The notes beneath the pieces are model-generated. The model had not been told where the DNA came from, made no database searches, and saw nothing but the letters and a program-made list of their open reading frames with translations. Shown here piece by piece: positions 1 to 8,044 of a stretch of 64,000 nt of DNA; position 1 is the first letter of the stretch; each line of letters opens with the position of its first letter. Both the position numbers and the translations under genes were made by a program. The stretch comes from Aliirhizobium wenxiniae (GTDB lineage Bacteria > Pseudomonadota > Alphaproteobacteria > Rhizobiales > Rhizobiaceae): contig NZ_JAEUAN010000029.1 in the NCBI RefSeq assembly GCF_019511445.1, positions 1 to 64,000 of the forward strand, read 5' to 3'.

Positions 1-286
1 CATTGGCATCAGTCTTGTTGAGGGTTTCATTCAGAACCTTTTGCGCATGACGTGCTTCAATGCAGATCGCGGGAATTCTTTCGGCGTTCAGCGCATGATA
101 GAACCATGTCGACAGTGGACCTGTCTCGAAGACGACTAGCTTTGCGTGCGGAGCATGCTTGCGGATGATTTGCGATATAACTTTCGGATCAGAAGGGCAT
201 TTCCCCCGCCAGATACGCTTCCTATTCTCTCGGATCGAAACCGCAGTATCTTTCAGCGAAACATCAAGCCCGATATATTGGTCCAT
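1..286 (-). CDS. IS110-family transposase, N-terminal part (runs off the window)
   Basis: Reading the minus strand from the ATG at 286 gives MDQYIGLDVSLKDTAVSIRE and about 75 further residues before the window edge. GLDVS with the first catalytic Asp near the N-terminus, and FETGP with the second acidic residue near residue 55, are the opening of the DEDD (RuvC-like) domain of IS110-family transposases. The frame is open throughout the visible part. The C-terminal Tnp_20 domain with its catalytic serine lies outside the window. Family membership is clear from the motif spacing; the subgroup cannot be told. Confidence 0.85.
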   Translation of the reverse strand, partial: MDQYIGLDVSLKDTAVSIRENRKRIWRGKCPSDPKVISQIIRKHAPHAKLVVFETGPLSTWFYHALNAERIPAICIEARHAQKVLNETLNKTDAN

Positions 287-489
287 GGTTGCCTCCCATT
301 TGATGCTGGGCCCGGTTCCAATCGTGAGCCCGTATTTCCATCTTACCGGGGGCAACCACCCATGTCAGATATTGCTGAGGCAATGCCTTTGGGGAAACCG
401 ACCCGCGATTACCCCATGTTCAAGACCCAAATAAACTTCCGTAAGCTCTCGCCGTCGGCCATCTAAGTCTCAGTTAGGTAAGCCCTCGG
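287..489 (-). other. Non-coding end of the IS110 element upstream of its transposase
   Basis: About 200 bases upstream of the transposase start hold no supported gene; the ORFs here are shadows. In IS110-group elements the region 5' of the transposase is transcribed as a structured guide ('bridge') RNA, so this is where one would be expected. I see short self-complementary patches but cannot fold it. The element boundary is not visible because these elements lack terminal inverted repeats. Confidence 0.3.
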
Positions 490-549
490 TTGAAAAAAGT
501 TCAACGGAAAGTTGTTGGTTCGTTCCCATCTGTCGCGTCCCGGAAAGAT

Positions 550-574
550 GGAACTTTTCGTATTCTCTGCTGTT
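550..574 (+). promoter_or_regulatory. EcfG-type stress promoter for the 622-2622 operon
   Basis: Exact GGAAC at 550-554, 17-base spacer, GTT at 572-574. The next start codon is 48 bases downstream. This is the -35/-10 pattern of EcfG/RpoE2 sigma factors. Confidence 0.75.
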
Positions 575-621
575 CGGGCGGCGGTCGACAAACGGCTGAG
601 ATTTGCACGGAGGGAAGAACG

Positions 622-1248
622 ATGGACGACACAAACAAACATGGTGGCACGGGCGGAGGGCTCGACCCGGTGTCCAGCGTGACTAATGCGCCTCACCTGC
701 CAGAGTCCGACATTTCTAAAAAAAGTGGAGCGACAGCCACCGATATTAAACAAAAGCTTTCGGACGACGTCCAGTCAGCCAAGAGGTTTGCGAAAAACGA
801 ACTGTCGGATGTTTCGGAGAAGGCGCAAGCTACAGCCACCGAGCAGAAGAACGTTATCGCAACTAAAATGAACGGGGTGGCGTTCGCGGTCGAAAAGGTA
901 GCCGATGAACTTGAGCAGGGAGAAAACCGAGACATTGGCCGGCTCGCCCGCAGCGTCGGTTCAAGTATGAAAACGTTCTCGAACGACATACAAGATCGCA
1001 GCCTCGGCGAAGTTGCCGGGATGGCGGAAGACTTTGGCCGCAGACAGCCTCTTGCCTTTTTGGGGTTGGCCGCGATCGCGGGATTGGCTGCGAGCCGGTT
1101 TCTGATAGCCTCTGCCGGCACGACAAATCAGGCAACGGCAAAAGAGCCTTCGAAAACGCCAAGTCTCGAACCGCAGCCTCTTGGCATCACACCGTCTGGT
1201 TCGACACCTGCGCGTGTCGCGGGCACGGAGGGTCGCTTCGATGGCTAA
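622..1248 (+). CDS. Nutrient deprivation-induced-type stress protein with one membrane segment
   Basis: 208 residues from the ATG at 622, which has AGGGAAG just upstream; an upstream start at 490 would precede the promoter at 550 and is unlikely. The N-terminal two thirds are hydrophilic and Ala/Ser/Lys-rich, probably helical. A hydrophobic segment (LAFLGLAAIAGLAASRFLIA) follows about residue 145, and the tail is Pro/Thr-rich. Proteins of this layout are annotated in rhizobia as nutrient deprivation-induced proteins; the molecular role is unknown. It is first in a tightly overlapping three-gene operon with a holin-family and a DUF3618 protein, suggesting a shared envelope function. The EcfG-type promoter implies general-stress control. 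Confidence 0.7.
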   Translation: MDDTNKHGGTGGGLDPVSSVTNAPHLPESDISKKSGATATDIKQKLSDDVQSAKRFAKNELSDVSEKAQATATEQKNVIATKMNGVAFAVEKVADELEQGENRDIGRLARSVGSSMKTFSNDIQDRSLGEVAGMAEDFGRRQPLAFLGLAAIAGLAASRFLIASAGTTNQATAKEPSKTPSLEPQPLGITPSGSTPARVAGTEGRFDG

Positions 1249-1657
1249 GTCGTCAGACGACCGGTCTCTTTCCGAACTTGTGAGCGGCCTTGTCAGTGAC
1301 ATTTCCGGGCTATTTCGCAAGGAAATCACTCTTGCCAAGACTGAAGCTTCCGAAAAAATGGCGCATGCGTTAACCGGCATTGAGACATTTGCTGCTGGTC
1401 TCGTCCTGGCGATTTGCGCAGTTGGGGTTCTGCTAGCGGCGCTCGTGAACGGCCTGACGGCCTTTCTCGTTGCTCAAGGCATGAGAGAAACGAATGCAGA
1501 CGCTCTTTCTTCGGTAGTCGTCGGCGTGGTGGTTGCGCTCATCGCATGGGGCCTGATCATGCGCGGGCTTGGCGCCCTGAGGGGCAACAACTTGAAGTTT
1601 GATCGCACCTCCGCCTCTCTCCAGCAGGACGCCAAGATCATAAAGGACAGAACGTGA
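1241..1657 (+). CDS. Phage holin superfamily III-like (DUF1469) membrane protein
   Basis: 138 residues. The ATG at 1241 overlaps the previous stop by eight bases and has GGAGG at 1228-1232. An N-terminal amphipathic stretch (VSDISGLFRKEITLAKTEA) is followed by two hydrophobic helices around residues 48-72 and 88-108, the usual layout of this bacterial family. Despite the name these are chromosomal or plasmid membrane proteins, commonly next to DUF3618 genes, and not proven holins. Overlaps at both ends indicate translational coupling. Role inferred: inner-membrane or envelope stress partner. Confidence 0.8.
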   Translation: MAKSSDDRSLSELVSGLVSDISGLFRKEITLAKTEASEKMAHALTGIETFAAGLVLAICAVGVLLAALVNGLTAFLVAQGMRETNADALSSVVVGVVVALIAWGLIMRGLGALRGNNLKFDRTSASLQQDAKIIKDRT

Positions 1658-2622
1658 TGGCCTATACATCTGAAAACCAAAGCGCCGCGGATATCGAACG
1701 CGAGATTGCCGAGGACCGTCGGCGGATTGAGACCAAGCTCGATGCGATCCAGCAGCGGATGTCGCCTGGTCAGTTGGTCGATGAAGTCATCAACTACGCC
1801 AAGTCGTCAGGCGGCGGCGAGTATGCTTCCAATCTTGGTATGGCCGTGAAGAACAATCCCGTGCCGATGGCGCTTGTAGGGATTGGTTTGGCATGGCTCA
1901 TGGCCGGACCTAAGACCAGCCCATCTTCCTATGTAGCGAGGAAGGAAGAGCACGACTATCCCCTTGCAACAATTCAAGGTGATGTCCGCCGGTCTGGCCC
2001 GGTTTCGGGAGACGGGCCGCATCGTTACAGTCATTTCACCGACAGCGCAGGCACCCGGTACAAGGCGCTGACCGACGAGAGCGGCCGCCGTGCCGGTCAT
2101 TTTATTGATGAGAGTGGCAAAACCTTCCGCGGCTTCGCGGACGCATCCGGCCGGCAGTATCACGATCTTCGCGACGAGGCAGGGAAGCTGTTTGATGAAG
2201 CATCCGGCTGGGTCTCCACCACGTGGCGTGATCTTAAGCGATCGGCGGATAGGACCGCCGACGAGATGTCGAGTGCCGGACGTAGTGCGTTGGACACGGG
2301 AACGCAGATGAATGATGCTATCCTAAATCATTTCCGGGATCAGCCTTTGGTTGGCGGCGCCCTGGCCTTCGCCGTCGGCGCGGCGATTGGCGCCGCGCTT
2401 CCGCACACGAAAGTCGAAGACGAGGCTGTCGGGTCGGTGTCCGATGATGTAAAGTCTCGCCTCTCTCAACAGGCTTCGAACACTATGAATGCGGTTGGAG
2501 AGCTCGCCACCAATGTCTATGACACGGCGGTGACGGTAGCCGCGGACGTCCATGATACGGCACGGGATCGCGTGAAAGAAGAAGCTACGAACGCCAAACA
2601 GAACGAGCGGCCTTCATCCTGA
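1657..2622 (+). CDS. DUF3618 domain membrane-associated protein
   Basis: 321 residues from the ATG at 1657, whose A is the last base of the upstream TGA. The N-terminus (IEREIAEDRRRIETKLDAIQ) is the DUF3618 signature, followed by NNPVPMALVGIGLAWLMAG, a first membrane segment near residue 65. A central run of YKALTDESGRRAG-like degenerate repeats (about residues 115-185) precedes a second hydrophobic segment with small-residue spacing near residue 235 and a hydrophilic helical tail. Last gene of the operon, followed at once by a terminator. Function unknown; linked by context to envelope stress. Confidence 0.8.
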   Translation: MAYTSENQSAADIEREIAEDRRRIETKLDAIQQRMSPGQLVDEVINYAKSSGGGEYASNLGMAVKNNPVPMALVGIGLAWLMAGPKTSPSSYVARKEEHDYPLATIQGDVRRSGPVSGDGPHRYSHFTDSAGTRYKALTDESGRRAGHFIDESGKTFRGFADASGRQYHDLRDEAGKLFDEASGWVSTTWRDLKRSADRTADEMSSAGRSALDTGTQMNDAILNHFRDQPLVGGALAFAVGAAIGAALPHTKVEDEAVGSVSDDVKSRLSQQASNTMNAVGELATNVYDTAVTVAADVHDTARDRVKEEATNAKQNERPSS

Positions 2623-2640
2623 GAGCACTTGAGCAAAGCG

Positions 2641-2665
2641 GGAGCGGACATAATCCGCTCCTTTA
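2641..2665 (+). terminator. Rho-independent terminator after the DUF3618 operon
   Basis: Perfect 8-bp stem GGAGCGGA / TCCGCTCC (2641-2648 and 2654-2661) with a 5-base loop, then TTTA. Confidence 0.75.
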
Positions 2666-2828
2666 CTCTATGGGTCAAATAACAGAGCTCGGCCGCAGCG
2701 GCGACTTTGCAGGCCGCGACCTCAAGAGGCAAGCCACACGGTCAAACCTTGCGTTGGCCTCCGTCGATCGGTCACCCTGGCGACGCACCTTTACTAGCTA
2801 AAGTTCCGAAAGGAACTCCGCCGGTTGT

Positions 2829-3175
2829 TTGCGAGCCCAGAGGTATCAATGGGTATACGACTACTCCAACGATGAAGGCTCCGTGGCGAACATACGCGTG
2901 TTTGCCAAGACGTCCAAGGGAAGCCCAGACAGACTGGAAGCCAGTCGTGATGGCAACCTCCATGCCGCGATTTCCGGCGGCTCTCGTGTCGACGTTTTCT
3001 CGTCAGATGGTGATCTTGTCGTATAGATCTTGCAGTCCCCATTGTGACAAGTTGCTGCCTTGGCGGACTAGGCCGCAGGACGCTCTTCATCGCGACTGCC
3101 TTCCACAATGACCTCCGAAGCGCCGCAAAAGGCTCCCTTGTCCAAGCATGTTTTCGAGTTCACCTGGAAGCGTAA
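2829..3175 (+). pseudogene. SMP-30/gluconolactonase fragment, frameshifted
   Basis: One frame gives a WVYDYSNDEGSVANIRVFAK stretch, then PDRLEASRDGNLHAAI and SRVDVFSSDGDLV, ending in a TAG at 3024. A second frame resumes with IDLAVPIVTSC and LFIATAFHND to a TAA at 3173-3175. Together they match the C-terminal beta-propeller blades of SMP-30/gluconolactonase-like lactonases (family pattern ...GNLW.A..GG.RVDVF.PDG...IDLPVP..TSC...LF.TTA). The N-terminal half is missing and the join needs a frameshift near 3020. No promoter is seen. It is a decayed remnant and not a working enzyme. Confidence 0.6.
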
Positions 3176-3244
3176 GGATTTAGTGGTCGAAACCAATCCG
3201 AAGCTACGGACGTTGATGGACGAAAACGCGAGAAGGGTTAAGCA

Positions 3245-3757
3245 ATGGGTCCCCCCGATCAGCCAACCGTTCGGAAAGATGGTCTACAACTCCATGAGCA
3301 TCGCAGGTTTCAGGAGCGTTTCTGGACGGTCGAACGGATAGCGTGGTGTGTCTTCGTGCTGATCATCGCCGCCGGCTTGTTGGGCGCCTTTGGCTCCGGC
3401 GGTCCGCTCGCCACGAAAGTTACCGTCATAGACAGGGCAATCGTCGAGCACCCCCGCATCGGCCGGTGGGAAGGTACCGACAAGATGATAGTGCGGTTCA
3501 CGCCCGACCCATCTGCGCAGACCCGCTCTTTATTTCTATCGAATTCCTTTGCTGAAGTCTTTCAGGTTGAGGATATTCAACCATTGCCGGCGCGCACAGT
3601 GATCGAGGCAAGCGGTCAGCGATTGTTCTTTGAGAATCCAGGCCATAACGGCGGCTTGGTCACACTGCATCTTCGCGCGCAGTCTGCTGGTTCGGTAAGC
3701 TTCATTGTCGGCATCGACGGTGAGCTGGCGTCCCTTTCCAGCTTTATCTTCCCGTGA
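3245..3757 (+). CDS. Membrane-anchored protein preceding a YetF-like gene
   Basis: 170 residues; the ATG at 3245 has GAGAAGGG shortly upstream. A cytoplasmic N-terminus of about 30 residues, one membrane segment (WCVFVLIIAAGLLGAFGSGG), then a predicted extracytoplasmic beta-rich domain of about 115 residues with no catalytic motif I recognise. The next gene (YetF-like) starts seven bases after this stop, so the two are co-transcribed; rhizobial genomes carry this pair together. Function unknown; a partner of the DUF421 protein is the reasonable inference. Confidence 0.65.
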   Translation: MGPPDQPTVRKDGLQLHEHRRFQERFWTVERIAWCVFVLIIAAGLLGAFGSGGPLATKVTVIDRAIVEHPRIGRWEGTDKMIVRFTPDPSAQTRSLFLSNSFAEVFQVEDIQPLPARTVIEASGQRLFFENPGHNGGLVTLHLRAQSAGSVSFIVGIDGELASLSSFIFP

Positions 3758-3764
3758 GGGTGTA

Positions 3765-4208
3765 ATGGAAACTGTCATACGCGGCGCAGCCATCTACTTC
3801 ATTCTGCTTATAGCGTTGCGCCTATCCGGGCGGCGGACGGTGGCGCAGATGACGCCGTTCGATCTCGTCCTGCTTCTCATCATTGCTGAAACCACCCAGC
3901 AAGCTCTGCTTGGTGATGATTTCTCGATTATCAATGCGGCGCTTCTGATCATCGTATTGTTCAGTCTGGATATCGGTCTCTCGTTCATAAAGCAGTGGGC
4001 GCCGCGTATCGCGAGGGTCATCGATGGAACGCCAACTGTCCTGATTTCTGACGGCAAGCCGGACCTACGCGCGTTTGCCCGGGCCCGTGTCAGTCTCGAG
4101 GACGTACTGACGGCGGCGAGGGTCGAGCAAGGAGTGGAGGAGCTCACCCAGATTAAATCAGCGGTCTTGGAGGCAGATGGTGCCGTGAGCATTATCCCGA
4201 AGGATTGA
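3765..4208 (+). CDS. YetF-like (DUF421) membrane protein
   Basis: 147 residues starting METVIRGAAIYFILLIALRL. Two or three hydrophobic segments in the first 80 residues contain the RLSGRRTVAQMTPFDLVLLL signature of the DUF421/YetF family. A small soluble domain follows (GTPTVLISDGKPD, then a region with LEDVL and GVEELTQIKSAVLEADG), the usual cytoplasmic half. GTGAGGGTG upstream of the ATG can serve as ribosome binding site. Family role: small integral membrane proteins of uncertain function, some linked to sporulation or stress. It appears full length for the short YetF form. Confidence 0.8.
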   Translation: METVIRGAAIYFILLIALRLSGRRTVAQMTPFDLVLLLIIAETTQQALLGDDFSIINAALLIIVLFSLDIGLSFIKQWAPRIARVIDGTPTVLISDGKPDLRAFARARVSLEDVLTAARVEQGVEELTQIKSAVLEADGAVSIIPKD

Positions 4209-4253
4209 CGACCAATTTTCGAGGCCGTGTTACTGTTTTGCCATCCCGAAGCT

Positions 4254-4278
4254 GGAACTTTCCGTCGGTGCGCCTGTT
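4254..4278 (+). promoter_or_regulatory. EcfG-type promoter for the DUF4142 gene
   Basis: GGAAC at 4254-4258, 17-base spacer, GTT at 4276-4278; start codon 28 bases further on. Confidence 0.75.
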
Positions 4279-4305
4279 AGCACCCGGCAAATAAGGGAGA
4301 TTTTG

Positions 4306-4836
4306 ATGAAAAAGATCGCATTCACCGTCGCTACTCTGATGACAGCCACTGCTGCGTTTGCACAGTCGGCAACCGAGTCCACAGGCGTCAATTCTGCGTT
4401 GGGCGTCGCTCCAAAAACTGAGGACTTCGTCATGCAGGCATCTGCCAGTGATGTCTTTGAGATCGAGTCCAGCAAGCTCGCCATGCAAAAGGGTGACGAG
4501 GCCGTCAAGAAATTTGCGACTCAGATGATTGCCGACCACGAGAAGACATCGACAGAACTGACTGCGCTGCTTAACAGCGGAAAGGTTCAAGGCAAGGCTG
4601 AGACCACCCTTATCGATGACCACAAGGAAAACGTTGACGAGCTTGCCAAACTGCAGGGCGCTGACTTCAACGAGGAATATATCGACGACCAGGTCGAAGC
4701 GCACGAAGATGCTGTCGATCTCTTCAAGCGCTATGCCGAGGAAGGCGAGAACGCAGATCTCAAGGCATTCGCTGCCAAGCATCTTCCCGCTCTCGAGCAT
4801 CACTACAAAATGGCTCAGGACATGGATAAGGACTGA
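4306..4836 (+). CDS. Exported DUF4142 protein
   Basis: 176 residues. The ATG at 4306 follows AGGGAGA. A Sec signal peptide (MKKIAFTVATLMTATAAFAQ) ends with an AFA cleavage motif. The mature part is a ferritin-like four-helix domain of the DUF4142 type: FVMQASASDVFEIESSKLA, then KKFATQMIADHEKTSTEL, a central helix, and ADLKAFAAKHLPALEHHYKM. The conserved His/Glu pairs in DHEKT and LEHH suggest possible metal binding, though no activity is established. Monocistronic, with its own stress promoter and terminator. Confidence 0.85.
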   Translation: MKKIAFTVATLMTATAAFAQSATESTGVNSALGVAPKTEDFVMQASASDVFEIESSKLAMQKGDEAVKKFATQMIADHEKTSTELTALLNSGKVQGKAETTLIDDHKENVDELAKLQGADFNEEYIDDQVEAHEDAVDLFKRYAEEGENADLKAFAAKHLPALEHHYKMAQDMDKD

Positions 4837-4907
4837 TCATCGCGTCGATTACAAAGAAAGACGGCATCCCTGCCGCCTTTTTTGTTAAAGGCTTGTCGCC
4901 TTTGGCC
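4828..4907. repeat. 80-base repeat, copy A (second copy at 31987-32066)
   Basis: From the last codon of the DUF4142 gene through its terminator to GGCC at 4907, this segment aligns without gaps to 31987-32066 with roughly ten mismatches. Both copies contain CTGATCATCGC, TCGATTACAAAGAA, a CGGCA/TGCCG stem, a T-rich run and TTTGGCC. Confidence 0.7.
4860..4884 (+). terminator. Terminator after the DUF4142 gene
   Basis: Short stem CGGCA / TGCCG with TCCC loop (4862-4875), followed by CC and a run of six T. Confidence 0.6.
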
Positions 4908-5580
4908 TTCCATGCATTAACGCCTTCCACTGGCATGGCATCGATGTCCCTGCAGGTCCCAGACGGCCGTCTGGTCCAAAAAAAAATTGTCCGCCTCGTG
5001 GCGAATGATGTCGGGATCCGTGGATGTGTCCACGATTGCATCGATGAGTGCCTTGAGATTGTCGGATGCTGGAACTACACCAATCTTGGAGACATACTCG
5101 CCATATCGAAGCGGGAGCTGGGTGAAAAAGCTTGTTCCGAGAATATGAGTGTCGGGATTGCCTCCCACCGACTTCAAAGCAGCGCTCTCGATTCCGACGC
5201 TCTACAATACTTTTCCTAGCGTTTTCATGATTGTGGAGAGAACTTCCTTGACCATGACGAAGTCCTGGCTAAGCGGATTCCTCCGACCCGGGAAGACGCG
5301 CTCCCTCGACACCGAGAATGTTCAGCGCCATGCCGCGGGGCGCTGAGACGCTGCCATGCAGAAGATCGCCGGGCGTCGTCGAAAGCCGGATTACCGCCTC
5401 ATAACGCTGCGGTTTGGCAGAAATTCCCTGCGCCAGTTCCGGCGGGAGGTTGTCCAGCACTTCGACCGTCGCGCTGATCAGTCCGTGGCTTTTTGCATGA
5501 ACGGCACGCATCGCTTGACCGGGATCGGCATAGGTCTTTTCTGAGATCGACAGCATCGTTTCGGCAAGATCGCGGGCCGT
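4905..5580 (-). pseudogene. SrpA-type catalase-family protein, decayed
   Basis: Minus-strand frames give, in order, RDLAETMLSISEKTYADPG, VHAKSHGLISATVEVLDNLP, PRGMALNILGVEGARLPGSE, then after a frameshift QDFVMVKEVL, an in-frame TAG, KSVGGNPDTHILGTSFFTQL and PLRYGEYVSKIGVVP, and after another shift DIDAMPVEG. This is the order of motifs in the heme-dependent catalase-like (SrpA) family. Visible lesions: an extra T near 5270, loss of about 50 residues after QDFVMV, a stop near 5217, and a shift or deletion near 4960. The N-terminus is missing where it meets the adjoining response-regulator remnant. Not functional. Confidence 0.75.
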
Positions 5581-6079
5581 CGAGTTCTGAATTCGGTCGA
5601 ATATCCAGTATGGCACCATCCATCTTGAACCCATGGTCAGAGGCAACTTCAAGGGCGCGCTCGGCGTCGCAGACCGGCCCGAAAACGGTCGCGCCTGCCT
5701 TATCGAGGATTTTGACAATATCCATCGCGTTGAAATAGTCGTCCTCTACGACGAGATATCTACGACCGGCGAGTAGAGGTGCGCCGTCGCGCCCACTTAA
5801 GCGTGATGACAAGAGTTCCTGCCTCGCGAGAGTGTGCATGACAGACTGTAGAGCTTGCTCCAACGGCCTATCAGCCAGGCGACTCGAATCCGTGGTGACA
5901 GCCAGAATTGTCCGCTCCACGATCCGCCTGCGCCAGGCCTCATCCAGCGAATAGCGACGGGCCCATTTGTGAAGCAGCCCGTAAGGGCCTGAACGGCTCG
6001 CATGCGTGAAGGAGGAAAGGATCCTGTTCCTCCTTATCCGTTCGGCAGGCAAGAGCACGCGGTGACCCTTGGTCGTCAC
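5580..6079 (-). pseudogene. Response regulator with helical N-terminal domain, 3' truncated
   Basis: The minus frame from 6079 starts with a GTG (VTTKGHRVLLPAE), then a helical N-terminal region (WARRYSLDEAWRRRIVERTI) and a receiver domain beginning GRRYLVVEDDYFNAMDIVKI, with phosphoacceptor context GAILDIRPNSELDG. The receiver stops abruptly after its third strand and runs into catalase-pseudogene sequence around 5580, so the beta4-alpha5 face is lost. A paralogous N-terminal region and leader occur at 46890-47155. Probably inactive. Its original role may have been a stand-alone receiver for an HWE kinase. Confidence 0.6.
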
Positions 6080-6277
6080 CGCCTACGAGATCGGTTGGTA
6101 ACGATGGCAAAGAGCATACGCTGATCGAGTGCAGAGTCCACCATGCGCCGCAGCAATAGCATAGATCGATAGTAGGAGATGCTCTGCATGTCGTCGCAAT
6201 CTACGAACGTTCCCAACAGCAAGCGACCTCATTTGCGAGCTTCGCCCGCGCGTGCAGCTTTCAACCGACACGCCTTG

Positions 6278-6302
6278 GGAACTGCGCGCGACCCTGGCGG
6301 TT
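6278..6302 (+). promoter_or_regulatory. EcfG-type promoter for the 78-residue gene
   Basis: GGAAC 6278-6282, 17-base spacer, GTT 6300-6302; ATG 25 bases downstream. Confidence 0.75.
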
Positions 6303-6326
6303 ATGTCCTCAAACGGGAGACGCGTT

Positions 6327-6563
6327 ATGCAGGACGACAAGGAAAACAGTGGTGTGATGAGCAGTATCCTGACCGAACTTGGTGTCCTTCCTCCCGAAGG
6401 AAGTGGACAGGAAGCTATGATGGTAGAACAGCGGGAGATCATCGCGGCCTACCGCGCAGGCCGGATGACAGAAGGGGAGTTTCGGAGACACCTATCTGAC
6501 GACCCTGAGCTGGCAAATCATCTTGCGCGTATGCACCCCACAGATGGTGGCGAGGCACCGTAA
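6327..6563 (+). CDS. Small acidic protein of unknown function, stress-promoter driven
   Basis: 78 residues from the ATG at 6327 (MQDDKENSGVMSSILTELGV). The longer start at 6252 would lie upstream of the promoter, so it is rejected. ACGGGAG precedes the ATG. Sequence features: a helical middle (QREIIAAYRAGRMTEGEFRR), no membrane segment, no cysteine. I do not recognise a family. It sits alone between pseudogenes but keeps an intact frame and a perfect EcfG-type promoter, which argues that it is still expressed. Confidence 0.6.
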   Translation: MQDDKENSGVMSSILTELGVLPPEGSGQEAMMVEQREIIAAYRAGRMTEGEFRRHLSDDPELANHLARMHPTDGGEAP

Positions 6564-6635
6564 CCACGAATTTGGCTCTTTCCCTTGCGCAACCAACTTC
6601 GCGTCAAGATGCCTAGCAATGGACCGGATCACGAT

Positions 6636-7412
6636 CTACTGCGGAGGTTGGCCGTTCGAGGCAGAGATTCCGCCGTCTACAGGCAGGTTCACTCCCGTCA
6701 CAAAGCGGGCATCCTCGCTCGCCAAAAATGCGATGACGGCCGCGACGTCCTCGGGTTCACCTGGCCCCGCAAGTGCGAACCGTTCGCTGAATTTTGCGAG
6801 CAGCTTTTCGTCGCCCATCATCTTTTCTGTCATGTCCGTCCGTGTCAGGCTCGGGCAGACGGAATTCACGCGAACGCCATCTTTTCCATGATCTAGAGCC
6901 ATTGCCCGCGTCAGGTTCACCACGCCGCCTTTGGCAGCGTTGTAAGCAGCCATTGACCAACCGCCACCAGTTCCAGAAACCGACGCGACGTTGACGATAG
7001 AGCCGCGAGAGATTTGAGGTGAGGAAGTGCTGCCCGGCTCGCGAAGAAGACCCCATCAAGATAGATCGGTCTTCATAACGTTTTGCCAGTCCTCCGTAGC
7101 CAACTCGTCGACGGTTCCCTCGGCATGGACGCCGGCATTATTGATCAGCACGTTGAGATCGCCGAAACGTTCAAGTATCTGTTTGACGAAATTTTTGACG
7201 TCTGCCTCGGACGAGACATCCGCTTCGACCACCAGCACGCGATTATGAGGGAAAGCGGATGAGGCGGTTTCGAGCTTGTCGAGATGCCGGCCGACGAAGA
7301 CGACATTAGCACCCTCATCGAGAAAGCGATGGGCCGTGGCCTTACCAATCCCGGACCCGGCTCCGGTTACTATCACGACTTTTTTGTCGAAGCGCTGTCG
7401 TCTCTCGGTCAT
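6636..7412 (-). pseudogene. Short-chain dehydrogenase (SDR), frameshifted (copy 1)
   Basis: Starts MTERRQRFDKKVVIVTGAGS at 7412 with the classical TGxxxGIG cofactor motif (GAGSGIG) and NNAG. Near 7056 a four-base tandem duplication (ATCT ATCT) breaks the frame at KTDL. A second indel near 7013 is needed before the frame resumes at MAAYNAAKGG, the catalytic Tyr-x3-Lys, and runs to VTGVNLPVDGG and a stop at 6636. It is closely similar to the copy at 10607-11369. If both indels are real the enzyme is lost. It lies downstream of a GFA gene and two other co-directional genes. Confidence 0.75.
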
Positions 7413-7443
7413 ACGTTCTTCCTTTGGCGTGTAGTAAAGAGCT

Positions 7444-7860
7444 CTAGAAACGCTCCTGAGTTTCTTGTTCAGGTAGTCCTTGGCCACAATCTGCCCAGGG
7501 TAAACGGCTTTCGACACCATAATGTCCTTGTGGCGTGATCCGCTCTGGACGGTCGAGCGAACCAACAGGCAGTCTGATGATACTGTCGTCATCGTAGTGA
7601 AGATAAAGCGGGGTGCCGCACCGTGGGCAAAAGCCGCGCGTCGCGATCGGAGATGATCGGTAGGAAGACGGAGCCCGCCCTCTCCACATGAGCGCGGCAC
7701 GATCGGTTTGGACCAGTACCGCAAACGGGCCTCCTGTCGTCTTCTTGCACATATCGCAATGACAATAGCCGCTATGTGGAGGATCACCCTTAAACTCATA
7801 ACAGCAGTCGCCGCAGTGGCAGCCACCAGTCCAGACACTGTGCCGATCAGCGGGAAGCAT
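7444..7860 (-). CDS. GFA-family (DUF636) zinc protein, glutathione-adduct enzyme-like
   Basis: 138 residues from the ATG at 7860. Cysteines lie in the family pattern: GGCHCGDCCYEF near residue 13, YCHCDMCKKTTG near residue 33, and FCPRCGTPLY near residue 78, enough to bind the two structural/catalytic zinc ions. The family includes the glutathione-dependent formaldehyde-activating enzyme and CENP-V, but most members are of unknown substrate. The start overlaps the end of the upstream small gene by 14 bases, so the two are probably co-transcribed. The frame is intact, unlike its SDR neighbours. Confidence 0.8.
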   Translation of the reverse strand: MLPADRHSVWTGGCHCGDCCYEFKGDPPHSGYCHCDMCKKTTGGPFAVLVQTDRAALMWRGRAPSSYRSSPIATRGFCPRCGTPLYLHYDDDSIIRLPVGSLDRPERITPQGHYGVESRLPWADCGQGLPEQETQERF

Positions 7861-8002
7861 CGGAATTGTCCTTGGCTGCGGCTCCGTCAGCCTCCTTCAC
7901 CTTCCGTTCTGCTTGCTTGGCCAGTGCCTTGCGTTTTTCGTGAGCCACCTGCGGATCGCTGCGAGCCGCGTCACTGGTTTTATCGGCATTGTTCCTATTC
8001 AT
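7847..8002 (-). CDS. Small charged 'SDAARSDP' protein
   Basis: 51 residues from the ATG at 8002 (MNRNNADKTSDAARSDPQVA); AGGAGAGCC lies upstream on the minus strand. Highly hydrophilic, Lys/Ala/Glu-rich, no Cys and no membrane segment, probably a single charged helix or disordered. The block SDAARSDPxVA..(K/N)R.AL recurs in the 49-residue protein at 42273-42422, so the two form a small paralogous family. Function unknown. Confidence 0.6.
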   Translation of the reverse strand: MNRNNADKTSDAARSDPQVAHEKRKALAKQAERKVKEADGAAAKDNSDASR

Positions 8003-8044
8003 ATGGCTCTCCTTCGAAGATCTAGTAAGCAGCATCCTCGCGTC

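Noticed and set aside
505..528. Minus-strand GGAAC-N16-GTT near the IS110 end
   Set aside because: Spacer of 16 and no gene start in range apart from the transposase 220 bases away; likely chance.
3108..3341. 77-residue plus ORF
   Set aside because: Overlaps the gluconolactonase remnant in another frame and the start of the 3245 gene; no ribosome site or family.
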